Translations under genes and position numbers: made by a program
The notes under the pieces: model-generated
Database searches by the model: none
The model's input: only the letters and a program-made list of their open reading frames with translations
Told to the model about the DNA's origin: nothing
DNA from: Ruminococcus sp.
GTDB lineage: Bacteria > Bacillota > Clostridia > Oscillospirales > Ruminococcaceae
Direction of reading: 5' to 3'
Assembly: GCA_022768805.1 (NCBI GenBank)
Contig: JALELB010000003.1
Span: forward strand, 1 to 44,956
Length of the DNA: 44,956 bases
Shown: piece after piece, positions 1 to 7,381 of the stretch
Layout of the letters: every line of letters begins with the position of its first letter
How positions within the stretch are numbered: position 1 is the first letter of the stretch

Positions 1-169
1 AATCCTGTATCTGCGAATCGCTCGCAATTACTTTCGTACGTTTTTAAGTCTTGTCTGACTTCCTAAACTCAATAGATCTTTCGATCCTTTGAATCTTCAA
101 GGGTTTTTCGTGTTTCGTATTGTTCAATTTTCAAGATACCACATTTCCCGCTCTGCGGGGTACTTTTTT
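1..169 (-). other. Non-coding leader of a leftward stable-RNA operon (partial)
   Basis: No credible gene is visible here. On the minus strand the transcript would begin with a GC stem (147-151 with 155-159) and then contain TCTTGAAAATTGAACA (complement of 121-136). That resembles the CTTTGAAAACTGAACA-type antitermination leader motif commonly found upstream of 16S rRNA and in spacers of Firmicute rRNA operons. The RNA gene itself would be outside the window, so the assignment rests on promoter strength and this motif. Confidence 0.45.
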
Positions 170-198
170 ATTCTATCACATTTATTCGAGCTTGTCAA
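170..198 (-). promoter_or_regulatory. Strong promoter of a leftward stable-RNA (probably rRNA) operon
   Basis: Read on the minus strand, a perfect -35 TTGACA (193-198) and a -10 TAGAAT (170-175) are separated by exactly 17 bases. No reading frame follows; transcription would run off the left end of the window. The combination with the leader described below suggests a ribosomal RNA operon promoter. The promoter is seen directly; the rRNA assignment is inference. Confidence 0.6.
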
Positions 199-302
199 CC
201 CCTTTTTTCGAATTTTTTGAATTCTTTTTCAGAGGTTTTCACTCTCATGTGACAGCTTTAATATCATACCACGAGCGATGCAAAATGTCAAGCGTTTTCG
301 CG

Positions 303-353
303 AAAAAACAATGCACAAACAAAGCTGTTGAAAAACGGTTTTGTTTGTGCATT
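303..353 (-). terminator. Rho-independent terminator after the CNNM/CBS gene
   Basis: A 14-base inverted repeat (310-323 with 340-353) forms a long AT-rich stem. It is followed on the minus strand by a run of T (303-308 on the plus strand reads A). It lies just downstream of the stop codon of the leftward gene at 362. Confidence 0.75.
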
Positions 354-361
354 CTGAAATA

Positions 362-1705
362 CTATTTGGTCAGTTCTGCTGCGGGCTTCATCTGTTCCAC
401 CCGGATCCGGGAAATCCAATTGTCTTCCGTCTGTAAAACCGTCAGCTTCAGCCCCTGATACTCGATTACCGGGCGCTCCTGCTCCTCCGGAATCCGCCCC
501 AGCAGATCCACCATCAGTGCGCTCATGGTGTCATACTGGTTATCCTCCGGAACGCTCACCCCCAGCTTGGGGAGAATATCCTCCGGATCCGCCGCTCCGT
601 CCACGGAATAGCCCCCGTCCGGCAGCTGCTCCAGCTCTGAGGCCTCATTATCATACTCATCCTGGATGCTGCCCACAATCTGCTCCAGCAGATCCTCCAT
701 GGTAACAATACCGGCAGTCCCCCCGTATTCGTCGGAAATCACCGCCATCTGCTGCTTGGCCCGGGTCATCTGCTCAAAAGCATCTCTGCACCTACAGGTT
801 TCCGGCATATACAGCGCATCCCGCCGGAACTGCTCCAGGGTGAAATCCTCACAATGCTCGCAGCCCACCAGGCACAGCAGATCCTTCACATACACAATGC
901 CCACAATGTTATCAATGGACTGCTCATACACCGGAATCCGGGATACGCCCTCGTTGATGGCCAGGTACACAATATCCCCGATTTTTGCATGCAGCTCTGC
1001 CCCGATAATATCTGTCCGGTGGGTCATGACCTCGGAAACCACCGTGTCGCCGAAGTCGAAGATGTTGTTGATCATCTCCCGTTCGCTTTCCTCGATGGCG
1101 CCGGTTTCGTTTCCCGCCTCCACCATCATCCGGATTTCTTCCTCCGTCACGCTGTCCCGCACGTCATCCGTGGGCAGACCGCACAGCTTGCAGGCCAGAA
1201 AGGTAATTCCCCGGGCCACCCATGCCACCGGAGTCAGCAGCCAGGTCAGCAGCCGCACTGTGCCCACACAGGTGACCGCAAAACCGTCAATGTGCCGGTG
1301 AACCAGCCGTTTGGGCAGCTGCTCCGTCAAAGCAGATATCAGCACCGTCACCGCCAGCAACAATGCCAGCAGCAGTCCGGCCAGGAGCCACCCTCCCGCC
1401 GGGCCCTGCAGCAGCTGTCGTTCCAGACGGGAGTCCAGCACTGCATCCAGCAGTCTCACCGCCAGAATGGAAATCATCACACAGGACAGTGCCCGCTGCA
1501 TGGAAAACGCCAGCATCATCTTCTGGGGTGCTTCGATCATCCGAAGCAGTCTTGCATACTTCGGTTCCGTTTCTGCCAGGGTCTTGACCTTGCTGTCGTT
1601 AACCTCTGTCACCGCATACTCACAGGCCGTATACCATCCCTTGAGCAGGGCAAACACCACAATCAGCAAAATGTAAATCCATATTCGACTGCCATCCGGC
1701 TCCAT
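362..1705 (-). CDS. CNNM/CBS/CorC_HlyC-domain membrane protein (hemolysin C / TlyC-type)
   Basis: A 447-residue membrane protein of the family once called hemolysin or CorC-like and now linked to magnesium or cobalt transport. The N-terminal ~200 residues are a CNNM/DUF21 membrane domain with several hydrophobic segments. A CBS-pair region follows at roughly 205-335 (containing SEVMTHRTDI and DEYGGTAGIVTMEDLLE), then a CorC_HlyC domain at the C-terminus. The ATG at 1705 was chosen because GGAGGATACT precedes it; the frame stays open further upstream but without a ribosome site. It has its own promoter at 1764-1792 and a terminator at 303-353, so it is probably monocistronic. Substrate cannot be read from sequence. 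Family assignment is firm; the transport role is inferred from the family. Confidence 0.9.
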   Translation of the reverse strand: MEPDGSRIWIYILLIVVFALLKGWYTACEYAVTEVNDSKVKTLAETEPKYARLLRMIEAPQKMMLAFSMQRALSCVMISILAVRLLDAVLDSRLERQLLQGPAGGWLLAGLLLALLLAVTVLISALTEQLPKRLVHRHIDGFAVTCVGTVRLLTWLLTPVAWVARGITFLACKLCGLPTDDVRDSVTEEEIRMMVEAGNETGAIEESEREMINNIFDFGDTVVSEVMTHRTDIIGAELHAKIGDIVYLAINEGVSRIPVYEQSIDNIVGIVYVKDLLCLVGCEHCEDFTLEQFRRDALYMPETCRCRDAFEQMTRAKQQMAVISDEYGGTAGIVTMEDLLEQIVGSIQDEYDNEASELEQLPDGGYSVDGAADPEDILPKLGVSVPEDNQYDTMSALMVDLLGRIPEEQERPVIEYQGLKLTVLQTEDNWISRIRVEQMKPAAELTK

Positions 1706-1763
1706 AGTATCCTCCGACCGCTGAAACGGTCTCTCCTTTCTTTTACACGATCCATATGCTTTC

Positions 1764-1792
1764 AGTATAGCGAGGTTCAGCTTATTTGTCAA
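1764..1792 (-). promoter_or_regulatory. Promoter of the CNNM/CBS gene, embedded in the end of the PHP gene
   Basis: On the minus strand a perfect TTGACA (1787-1792) and TATACT (1764-1769) are 17 bases apart. The -35 box overlaps the last codons and stop of the upstream PHP gene, which ends at 1782. Confidence 0.75.
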
Positions 1793-2483
1793 GGCGCTGC
1801 ACGCCCGTACCCGTGCAAAGTCCCGTCATTTCTTTATTCCGGATGGCTGCCATCAGCTCCCGGATGCTGTGTACCGGATGGGGCAGGAGAATGCCGCCCT
1901 TCAGCGCCTCCTGCTGGTGCGCATCCGAGCCGGATACCCCGGTGAGCCCATAGGTGTCCGCATACCAGGCGGCACGTTCATTATACGCCGGATCTTGGTG
2001 GGAGGTATTGTAAATCTCCACCGCATCCTCCAGCTCCGGCACCAACCGCATCACATGCACATACCATGCCTCCCGGAAGGGATGGGCGTGAATGGTCATG
2101 CCCCCCTCCGCCCGGACCAGCTGCAGATAGTCATACAGGGGCAGCCTGTGTACATCCGGATGGGCCAGCAGCCACTGGGTGTCCAGCCCGTAGGTCAGGA
2201 AGTCGGAACCGCTGTAGCCGAATTCCCAGCCGAAGAAGACGTCAAGCCCCAGCTGCTCCCCCCGCTGCTTTGCATGGAGATAGCCCTGCTCCAGAAGCTG
2301 TACCTTTTCCGCCCAGGGCAGCTCCGGGGAGGCGGTGGTATTGCCGTTGAAGAAATGATCCGTAATCACCAGCCCTGCATAGCCCCGCCGGGCGGCAGCC
2401 TCCGCCATTTCAGCGCCGGTTGCCTGTCCGCAGGCGCTTCCTTCTTTTGTATGCACATGCAGATCATACTTATAGGTTTCCAT
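1782..2483 (-). CDS. PHP-domain metal-dependent phosphoesterase
   Basis: A 233-residue PHP-superfamily protein, probably a cytoplasmic metal-dependent phosphatase or phosphodiesterase. The metal-binding motifs are in order: DLHVHT near residue 8, VITDHF near 40, an internal glutamate in GWEFGYSG, HAHPF near 133 and SGSDAH near 190. The ATG at 2483 is preferred. A GTG two codons earlier overlaps the stop of the ABC-F gene (TGA at 2486-2488), so the two genes are translationally coupled and share the promoter at 4144-4172. The substrate is unknown: family members include histidinol phosphatase and 5'-3' nucleases, and nothing here selects between them. Confidence 0.85.
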   Translation of the reverse strand: METYKYDLHVHTKEGSACGQATGAEMAEAAARRGYAGLVITDHFFNGNTTASPELPWAEKVQLLEQGYLHAKQRGEQLGLDVFFGWEFGYSGSDFLTYGLDTQWLLAHPDVHRLPLYDYLQLVRAEGGMTIHAHPFREAWYVHVMRLVPELEDAVEIYNTSHQDPAYNERAAWYADTYGLTGVSGSDAHQQEALKGGILLPHPVHSIRELMAAIRNKEMTGLCTGTGVQRLDK

Positions 2484-2485
2484 GC

Positions 2486-4090
2486 TCACTGCGCCTCTTT
2501 CGTTTTCCGGAATTCCAGATACTCCTCATAGGTGCCCTGCCGGTCAATGCAGCCCTCCGGGGTCAGCTCAATGACCCGGTTTGCCACGGTCTGGAGCATC
2601 TCATGGTCGTGGGAGGAGAACAGCACCACGCCCTTGAAGCTTTCCAGCCCGTTGTTCACTGCGGTGATGCTTTCCAGATCCAGGTGGTTGGTGGGCTGAT
2701 CCAGCACCAGCACATTGGAGCCGTACAGCATCATCCGGGAGAACATACACCGAACCTTCTCACCTCCGGACAGCACCTCCACCGGCTTGAAAATGTCATC
2801 CCCGGAGAAGAGCATCCGTCCCAGGAAGCCCCGCAGATAGGTTTCGGTTTCATCGTTGGCGGAAAACTGCCGCATCCAGTCCAGAATGGACAGCTTACAG
2901 CCGTTGAACAGCGGAGAGTTGTCCACCGGGAAGTAGGATACGGAGGTGGACACGCCCCACTTGAAGCTGCCGCTGTCGGGCTGCTCCTCCTCCATCAGGA
3001 TTTTGAACAGCATGGTAATGGCGTGCTCATCCTCGGAGATAAAGGCCACCTTATCCGTGCGACCCAGGGTGAAGCTGACATGATTCAGCAGGGGCACTCC
3101 GTCCACAGTCTTGCACAGGTTGCTGACCTGGAGAATCTCCTTGCCCAGCTCCCGGTCCGGGGTGAAGCCGATAAAGGGATACTTCCGGCTGGAGGCGGGC
3201 AGCTCCTCCACCGTAAGCTTTTCCAACAGCTTCCGCCGGGAGGTTGCCTGGTTGGACTTGGACTTGTTGGCAGAGAACCGCTCAATAAAGGATTTCAGCT
3301 CTGCAATCTTCTCCTCCGCCTTCTTGTTCTGCTGCTTGATCATCCGCTGCATCATCTGGCTGGACTCGTACCAGAACTCATAGTTGCCCACGTACATCTT
3401 GATTTTGGTGTAGTCGATGTCCACAATGTGGGTGCAGACATTGTTCAGAAAATGCCGGTCATGGGACACCACCAGCACCGTGCCGAAGTATTCCGCCAGA
3501 AAATCCTCCAGCCAGCGGATGGCTTCAATGTCCAGATGGTTCGTGGGCTCGTCCAGCAGAATAATGTCCGGATTGCCGAACAGGGCCTGAGCCAGCAGCA
3601 CCTTCACCTTTTCGTTGCCCGTCAGGGTGGACATCTGCTGGTACAGCAGGGACTCATCCAGCCCCAGCCCCTGGATCAGCTTGGATGCATTGGCTTCCGC
3701 CTCCCAGCCGTCCAGCTCTGCAAATTCCCCCTCCAGCTCTGCTGCCAGCTCCCCGTCCGCCTCGGAAAAATCCTCCTTGGCGTACAAAGCATCCTTCTGC
3801 TGCATGATTTCATACAGCCGGGCGTTGCCCATAATCACCGTATCCAGCACCGTATAGGCATCATAGGCAAAGTGATCCTGCTTGAGCACGGAGATCCGCT
3901 CGGTTTTGGGGATGATGACCTCCCCGGTGGTAGGCTCCAGATCCCCGCAGAGAATCCGCAGGAAGGTGGACTTGCCTGCACCGTTGGCGCCGATGATGCC
4001 GTAGCAGTTGCCGTTGGTGAATTTCAGATCCACATTTTTAAAGAGGGTATTGCCCCCGAACTGAAGGCTTACGTTGGAAACAGTAATCAT
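2486..4090 (-). CDS. ABC-F family ATPase (YkpA/YbiT-like)
   Basis: A 534-residue soluble protein with two tandem ABC ATPase domains and no membrane segment. ABC-F proteins act on ribosomes as translation factors or resistance proteins. The first domain has a complete Walker A (GANGAGKST, 34-42), an altered signature (LTGNEKVK) and Walker B LLDEPTNHLD. A charged linker follows (about 245-300). The second domain keeps LSGGEKVR but has a degenerate Walker A (SEDEHAIT in place of GxxGxGKS/T) and LDQPTNHLD, where Gln replaces the catalytic Glu. From memory, YkpA/YbiT-type members of Firmicutes also have an atypical second Walker A, so I read this as a subfamily trait, not decay. It is first gene of an operon with the PHP gene. 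Confidence 0.9.
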   Translation of the reverse strand: MITVSNVSLQFGGNTLFKNVDLKFTNGNCYGIIGANGAGKSTFLRILCGDLEPTTGEVIIPKTERISVLKQDHFAYDAYTVLDTVIMGNARLYEIMQQKDALYAKEDFSEADGELAAELEGEFAELDGWEAEANASKLIQGLGLDESLLYQQMSTLTGNEKVKVLLAQALFGNPDIILLDEPTNHLDIEAIRWLEDFLAEYFGTVLVVSHDRHFLNNVCTHIVDIDYTKIKMYVGNYEFWYESSQMMQRMIKQQNKKAEEKIAELKSFIERFSANKSKSNQATSRRKLLEKLTVEELPASSRKYPFIGFTPDRELGKEILQVSNLCKTVDGVPLLNHVSFTLGRTDKVAFISEDEHAITMLFKILMEEEQPDSGSFKWGVSTSVSYFPVDNSPLFNGCKLSILDWMRQFSANDETETYLRGFLGRMLFSGDDIFKPVEVLSGGEKVRCMFSRMMLYGSNVLVLDQPTNHLDLESITAVNNGLESFKGVVLFSSHDHEMLQTVANRVIELTPEGCIDRQGTYEEYLEFRKTKEAQ

Positions 4091-4143
4091 GGTACTTCCT
4101 TTCTGAGGTGCCGCAGAGGCATATTTTCACATAACTGATAATC

Positions 4144-4172
4144 AGTATACCACATTTCCGGCGCCAGTGCAA
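4144..4172 (-). promoter_or_regulatory. Promoter of the ABC-F/PHP operon
   Basis: On the minus strand TTGCAC (4167-4172) and TATACT (4144-4149) are spaced by 17 bases, about 55 bases upstream of the ATG at 4090. A GAAAGGAAG ribosome site precedes the start. Confidence 0.65.
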
Positions 4173-4179
4173 GCCGGGC

Positions 4180-4213
4180 AAAAAGAAAAGCCGCGGTTTC
4201 CCGCAGCCTTTCT
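4180..4213 (-). terminator. Terminator after the SGNH-cohesin-dockerin gene
   Basis: On the minus strand AAAGGCTGCGG pairs with CCGCGGCTTT across a GAAA loop (with G-U pairs), followed by TTCTTTTT. It sits 15 bases past the stop codon at 4228 and separates this gene from the ABC-F promoter. Confidence 0.75.
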
Positions 4214-4227
4214 TTGTATTCAGGAGA

Positions 4228-5829
4228 TCAGCCCACCATGGACGAAGCAATGGTAATCAGAATATCTACTGCGTCGCCAACGGAAAGATTGGAGTCTCCG
4301 TTCATGTCCGCCAGCTTTTGCTGCTGTTCGGTCAGGGGATTTTCACCGCCGGCAGTCACCTCTGCACATGCCTGCAGCACGGTAACTGCATCCGCAACGG
4401 TCAGAGAGCCGTCCATATTCACGTCGCCGGGCTTGTAGTCCGGAGTAGTGGCGCCGCTGACGATTACGCCGCCGCCGATAAAGACAACCTCCAGCGGAGT
4501 ACCCTCCTGGTCCACAATGTCGCATTTCTCCGTGTCAAAGCTGATGGGGTGGAGGCCGTTGGCGGCATCCTCATCAATGGTGAACTGCAGAGTCACGAGG
4601 GTTGCGCCCTCCTGGGCAACTGCATTTCTGCCGTCCCCTGTGTTCCACACATACGTAAGGGTGGAGGCATTCCACTGGGGCGCCCCTTCGTATGCGTCTC
4701 CCGCAATACGGCGCTTGATGGTGATACCCGGATCCGCCTGCAGCTCCAGTACCATGCCCGCAGTACCTGTGTCGCCGGTGATGGTGATGGGCACATTTAC
4801 GGTATCGCCGGGCTGACCCTCTACGGTACCGATGGTATATACAATGTAATCACTTACTGTGGCTGTGTAATTTGCCAGCTGACCGCTGACTCTTTCATAC
4901 TCTGCAGCGCTGAGCTTGTCTGCGCTGTCTGCAAGCACCTGGCTGAACCGGGCGCAATAGCCGCCCTCAGCCTCCAGGCTGTTCAGGATTTCTGCTGCAA
5001 TCACCGCATGTCCCAGAGCATTGGGATGGATGTCCATCTGGAAGAAGCCATTCTCCGGATCCATGTTGGTGTATACCCACTCGGTATCCTTGAAGGCAGC
5101 GTTTACGTCCGTATAAATCAGACCCTCTGTCTGCATCAGTGCGTTGTTCAGGGTCAGCAGCTGCTCGGAAGCAAACTTGCGGATCTGTGCCAGCTTGGCG
5201 GAATAATCCACGCCGTTGATTACCGGATCCTGCAGATTGACGGGATTGTACACAGTCTGTACCACGATCTGTGCATCCGGGTTCTGCTCCAGCAGTCCTG
5301 CCTCGATCTGCGCAATGTTCGCCTTGTAGGCATTGGCAGTCTTGTTCAGCAGGGAGGTGAGCTTCAGGATCATGGTGGTCTGCAGATCATCATCCACTGC
5401 AACCACGGTCTTGATGTACTCCTTCAACGTCAGGGAAGTGCCATTCTTGGCGTTGTAGGCATCCAGCAGGGAATACAGATAGGTCTCCACTGTGTCGATC
5501 AGGTCGTTGCCGCCGATAGACACACAGATCAGGGAAGCGTCTGCAATATCCGCAGCAACAGCTTCCTCACTCAGCTGTTCCAGCAGCTGGGCTGTGGTGA
5601 GACCCGGCTGTGCGTTATTGACCAGCTCCGCATCCAGGTATTCGCTGATGTAATCGCCGTAGCAATACTCTCCCTCGGCAAGCCCGTAGCCGGAAGCAAT
5701 GCTGTCACCCAGCAGCAGAACCTTATCGGCTTCTTCTGCTGAAGCGTTGGTCATCACAGCAGCAGGCAGCAGGGACATGCACATTGCCGCCGATACCAGA
5801 CCGGACAGCAGTCTTTTTGCATTCTTCAT
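4228..5829 (-). CDS. Secreted SGNH hydrolase with cohesin-like and dockerin modules
   Basis: A 533-residue exported protein. Residues 1-31 are a signal peptide (KNAKR, hydrophobic core, ASA-E). Residues 35-285 are an SGNH/GDSL hydrolase with GDS (Ser43), GGND (106-109) and DIHPNALGH (Asp266, His268): the catalytic set for an esterase or carbohydrate deacetylase. Residues 330-458 are cohesin-like (opening GQPGDTVNVPITI). Residues 466-531 are a type I dockerin with two calcium-loop repeats starting GDVNMDGSLTVADAV and ADMNGDSNLSVGDAV. The start at 5829 has AAAGGAG eight bases upstream. A promoter (5907-5935) and terminator make it monocistronic. Having both an interaction module and its partner type on one enzyme is unusual; the esterase substrate is unknown. 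Confidence 0.88.
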   Translation of the reverse strand: MKNAKRLLSGLVSAAMCMSLLPAAVMTNASAEEADKVLLLGDSIASGYGLAEGEYCYGDYISEYLDAELVNNAQPGLTTAQLLEQLSEEAVAADIADASLICVSIGGNDLIDTVETYLYSLLDAYNAKNGTSLTLKEYIKTVVAVDDDLQTTMILKLTSLLNKTANAYKANIAQIEAGLLEQNPDAQIVVQTVYNPVNLQDPVINGVDYSAKLAQIRKFASEQLLTLNNALMQTEGLIYTDVNAAFKDTEWVYTNMDPENGFFQMDIHPNALGHAVIAAEILNSLEAEGGYCARFSQVLADSADKLSAAEYERVSGQLANYTATVSDYIVYTIGTVEGQPGDTVNVPITITGDTGTAGMVLELQADPGITIKRRIAGDAYEGAPQWNASTLTYVWNTGDGRNAVAQEGATLVTLQFTIDEDAANGLHPISFDTEKCDIVDQEGTPLEVVFIGGGVIVSGATTPDYKPGDVNMDGSLTVADAVTVLQACAEVTAGGENPLTEQQQKLADMNGDSNLSVGDAVDILITIASSMVG

Positions 5830-5906
5830 TTCTATTACTCCTTTCATATACACGGCTCCGGCCGTTTTTCGCTGACACCGCACAGACTGTACGGTGCTGT
5901 GCTTCT

Positions 5907-5935
5907 ATTATACTGGATCCGGCGAAAAAAAGCAA
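5907..5935 (-). promoter_or_regulatory. Promoter of the SGNH-cohesin-dockerin gene
   Basis: A perfect TATAAT on the minus strand (5907-5912) has a weaker TTGCTT (5930-5935) 17 bases upstream. The roughly 70-base leader to the start at 5829 contains a short GC hairpin. Confidence 0.6.
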
Positions 5936-5978
5936 GCATTTTTACCAATGGAAATGCAGTAAGAATCCTCCTGCGGGC

Positions 5979-7355
5979 CTACAGTTCTCTTGTCACATTC
6001 CTCAGCCATTTTTTCTGTCGGTACCGGAGGGTGGTGATGGGCACCTTGATGACCTCGTCGCTCATGAGCACCACATATACCGCCTCCACAGGCAGCTTCA
6101 GCACAAAGGCGCACAGGGCCCCTAGCAGGATGGAGCCGCCCCACATGGTGCTCACATCAATGATGAGTCCCAACCGGGTATCTCCTCCGGCACGGAAAAT
6201 CCCCACCACCATGGTGGTGTTGTAGGCCTGGAGAAAGACGAAATAGCTCATGACCAGCATCATCACCGTCAGATAGCTGTGGGCCTGCTCCGACAGGGTC
6301 ATGACCCGGTGCATCACCGGCAGTGCCAGCAGCACCACCCCGGCTGCCGCAGCTCCGGCGACAAGGGTAATCCGCACCAAGCGTCCTGCATAGGTCTCCG
6401 CTCGCTTGACGTCCCCCTCCCCGATGGTTCTGCCCAGCAGGATTGCCGTTGCATTCGCCACGCCGAAGGCCACCACCGTGGCAAGATTCCGGGTTACCTG
6501 GGCAACGGAGTTGGCTGCCACCGCAGGACTGCCCAGATGGCCGATGATGACGGAGTTCATGGAAAAGCCTGCGCCCCACATGAGCTCGTTCAGGATCACC
6601 GGCAGGGCATAGTGGAGAAAATCCTTGAACAGTACAGCGTCCCGGACAAAGAGATTCCGGAACCGCAGATGCACCTGGTGATCCTTCCGCCGGGCATAGA
6701 GCAGCACGATCACCAGCTCCAGCATCCGGGCAGCCAGGGTTGCAGCTGCCGCACCTACGATGCCCAGCGCCGGAAGACCCAGCAGACCGAAAATCAGCAA
6801 TGCGTTCAGCAGCACATTCAGCACCAGGGATACAGAATAAACCACCGTGGAAATCACCACCCGCTCCACGCTGCGCATAATATTCAGATAGATAATGGTG
6901 ACTGCCATGATGGGAAAGGTAAGGGACAGCACCCGCAGGTACCTGGCCCCCTCCGCCGCTACCTCCGGCTCATCGGTAAAGATCCGCATGCACAGCTCCG
7001 GCACACAGACTCCCGCCAGGGTGAATACCACGGACACGCACAGGGAAATCCGCATGGCGATGCCCATAATCCGTTCAATGGCGGCGGTGTTTCCCCTGCC
7101 CCAGTACTGGGCAGTGAGCACAGCCGCCCCGGAGGTAATGCCAAAAAAGATCAGGGTCATGATAAACTGCACCTGTCCTGCCAGGGAGGCACCGGACAGT
7201 GCGGTTTCGCTGACCTTGCCCAGCATGATGACATCCGCCGCATTCACTGCCACATTGATTAAATTCTGCAGGGCCATGGGCACCACCAGCGCCGTCACCA
7301 TGCGCCGGAACTGCCGTTTTTCCGCCCTGCTTCCCAAAAGCTCTGTTTCTTCCAT
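5979..7355 (-). CDS. MATE family multidrug/sodium antiporter
   Basis: A 458-residue polytopic inner-membrane protein of the MATE family, which exports drugs or metabolites using Na+ or H+ gradients. It has about twelve hydrophobic segments in two similar halves: the first begins VPMALQNLINVAVNAADVIMLGK and the second ALPVILNELMWGAGFSMNSVIIGHLGS, each with the family's opening pattern. The length fits the usual 440-470. The start at 7355 is preceded by GAAAGGTCGG, and only 26 bases separate it from the upstream DUF3810 gene, so the two are probably cotranscribed. The substrate is unknown. It is near the biosynthetic operon but on the other strand and separated from it by pyk, so a link to product export is only a possibility. 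Confidence 0.92.
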   Translation of the reverse strand: MEETELLGSRAEKRQFRRMVTALVVPMALQNLINVAVNAADVIMLGKVSETALSGASLAGQVQFIMTLIFFGITSGAAVLTAQYWGRGNTAAIERIMGIAMRISLCVSVVFTLAGVCVPELCMRIFTDEPEVAAEGARYLRVLSLTFPIMAVTIIYLNIMRSVERVVISTVVYSVSLVLNVLLNALLIFGLLGLPALGIVGAAAATLAARMLELVIVLLYARRKDHQVHLRFRNLFVRDAVLFKDFLHYALPVILNELMWGAGFSMNSVIIGHLGSPAVAANSVAQVTRNLATVVAFGVANATAILLGRTIGEGDVKRAETYAGRLVRITLVAGAAAAGVVLLALPVMHRVMTLSEQAHSYLTVMMLVMSYFVFLQAYNTTMVVGIFRAGGDTRLGLIIDVSTMWGGSILLGALCAFVLKLPVEAVYVVLMSDEVIKVPITTLRYRQKKWLRNVTREL

Positions 7356-7381
7356 CGTCCGACCTTTCTCTCTTTTCCGGG

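Noticed and set aside
2486-4090. ABC-F gene as a decaying pseudogene because of the broken second P-loop
   Set aside because: The frame is intact, other motifs are well kept, and related YkpA-type proteins appear to share the loss.
5979-7355. MATE exporter as part of the biosynthetic operon
   Set aside because: It is on the opposite strand, cotranscribed with the DUF3810 gene, and separated from the operon by pyk and its terminator.
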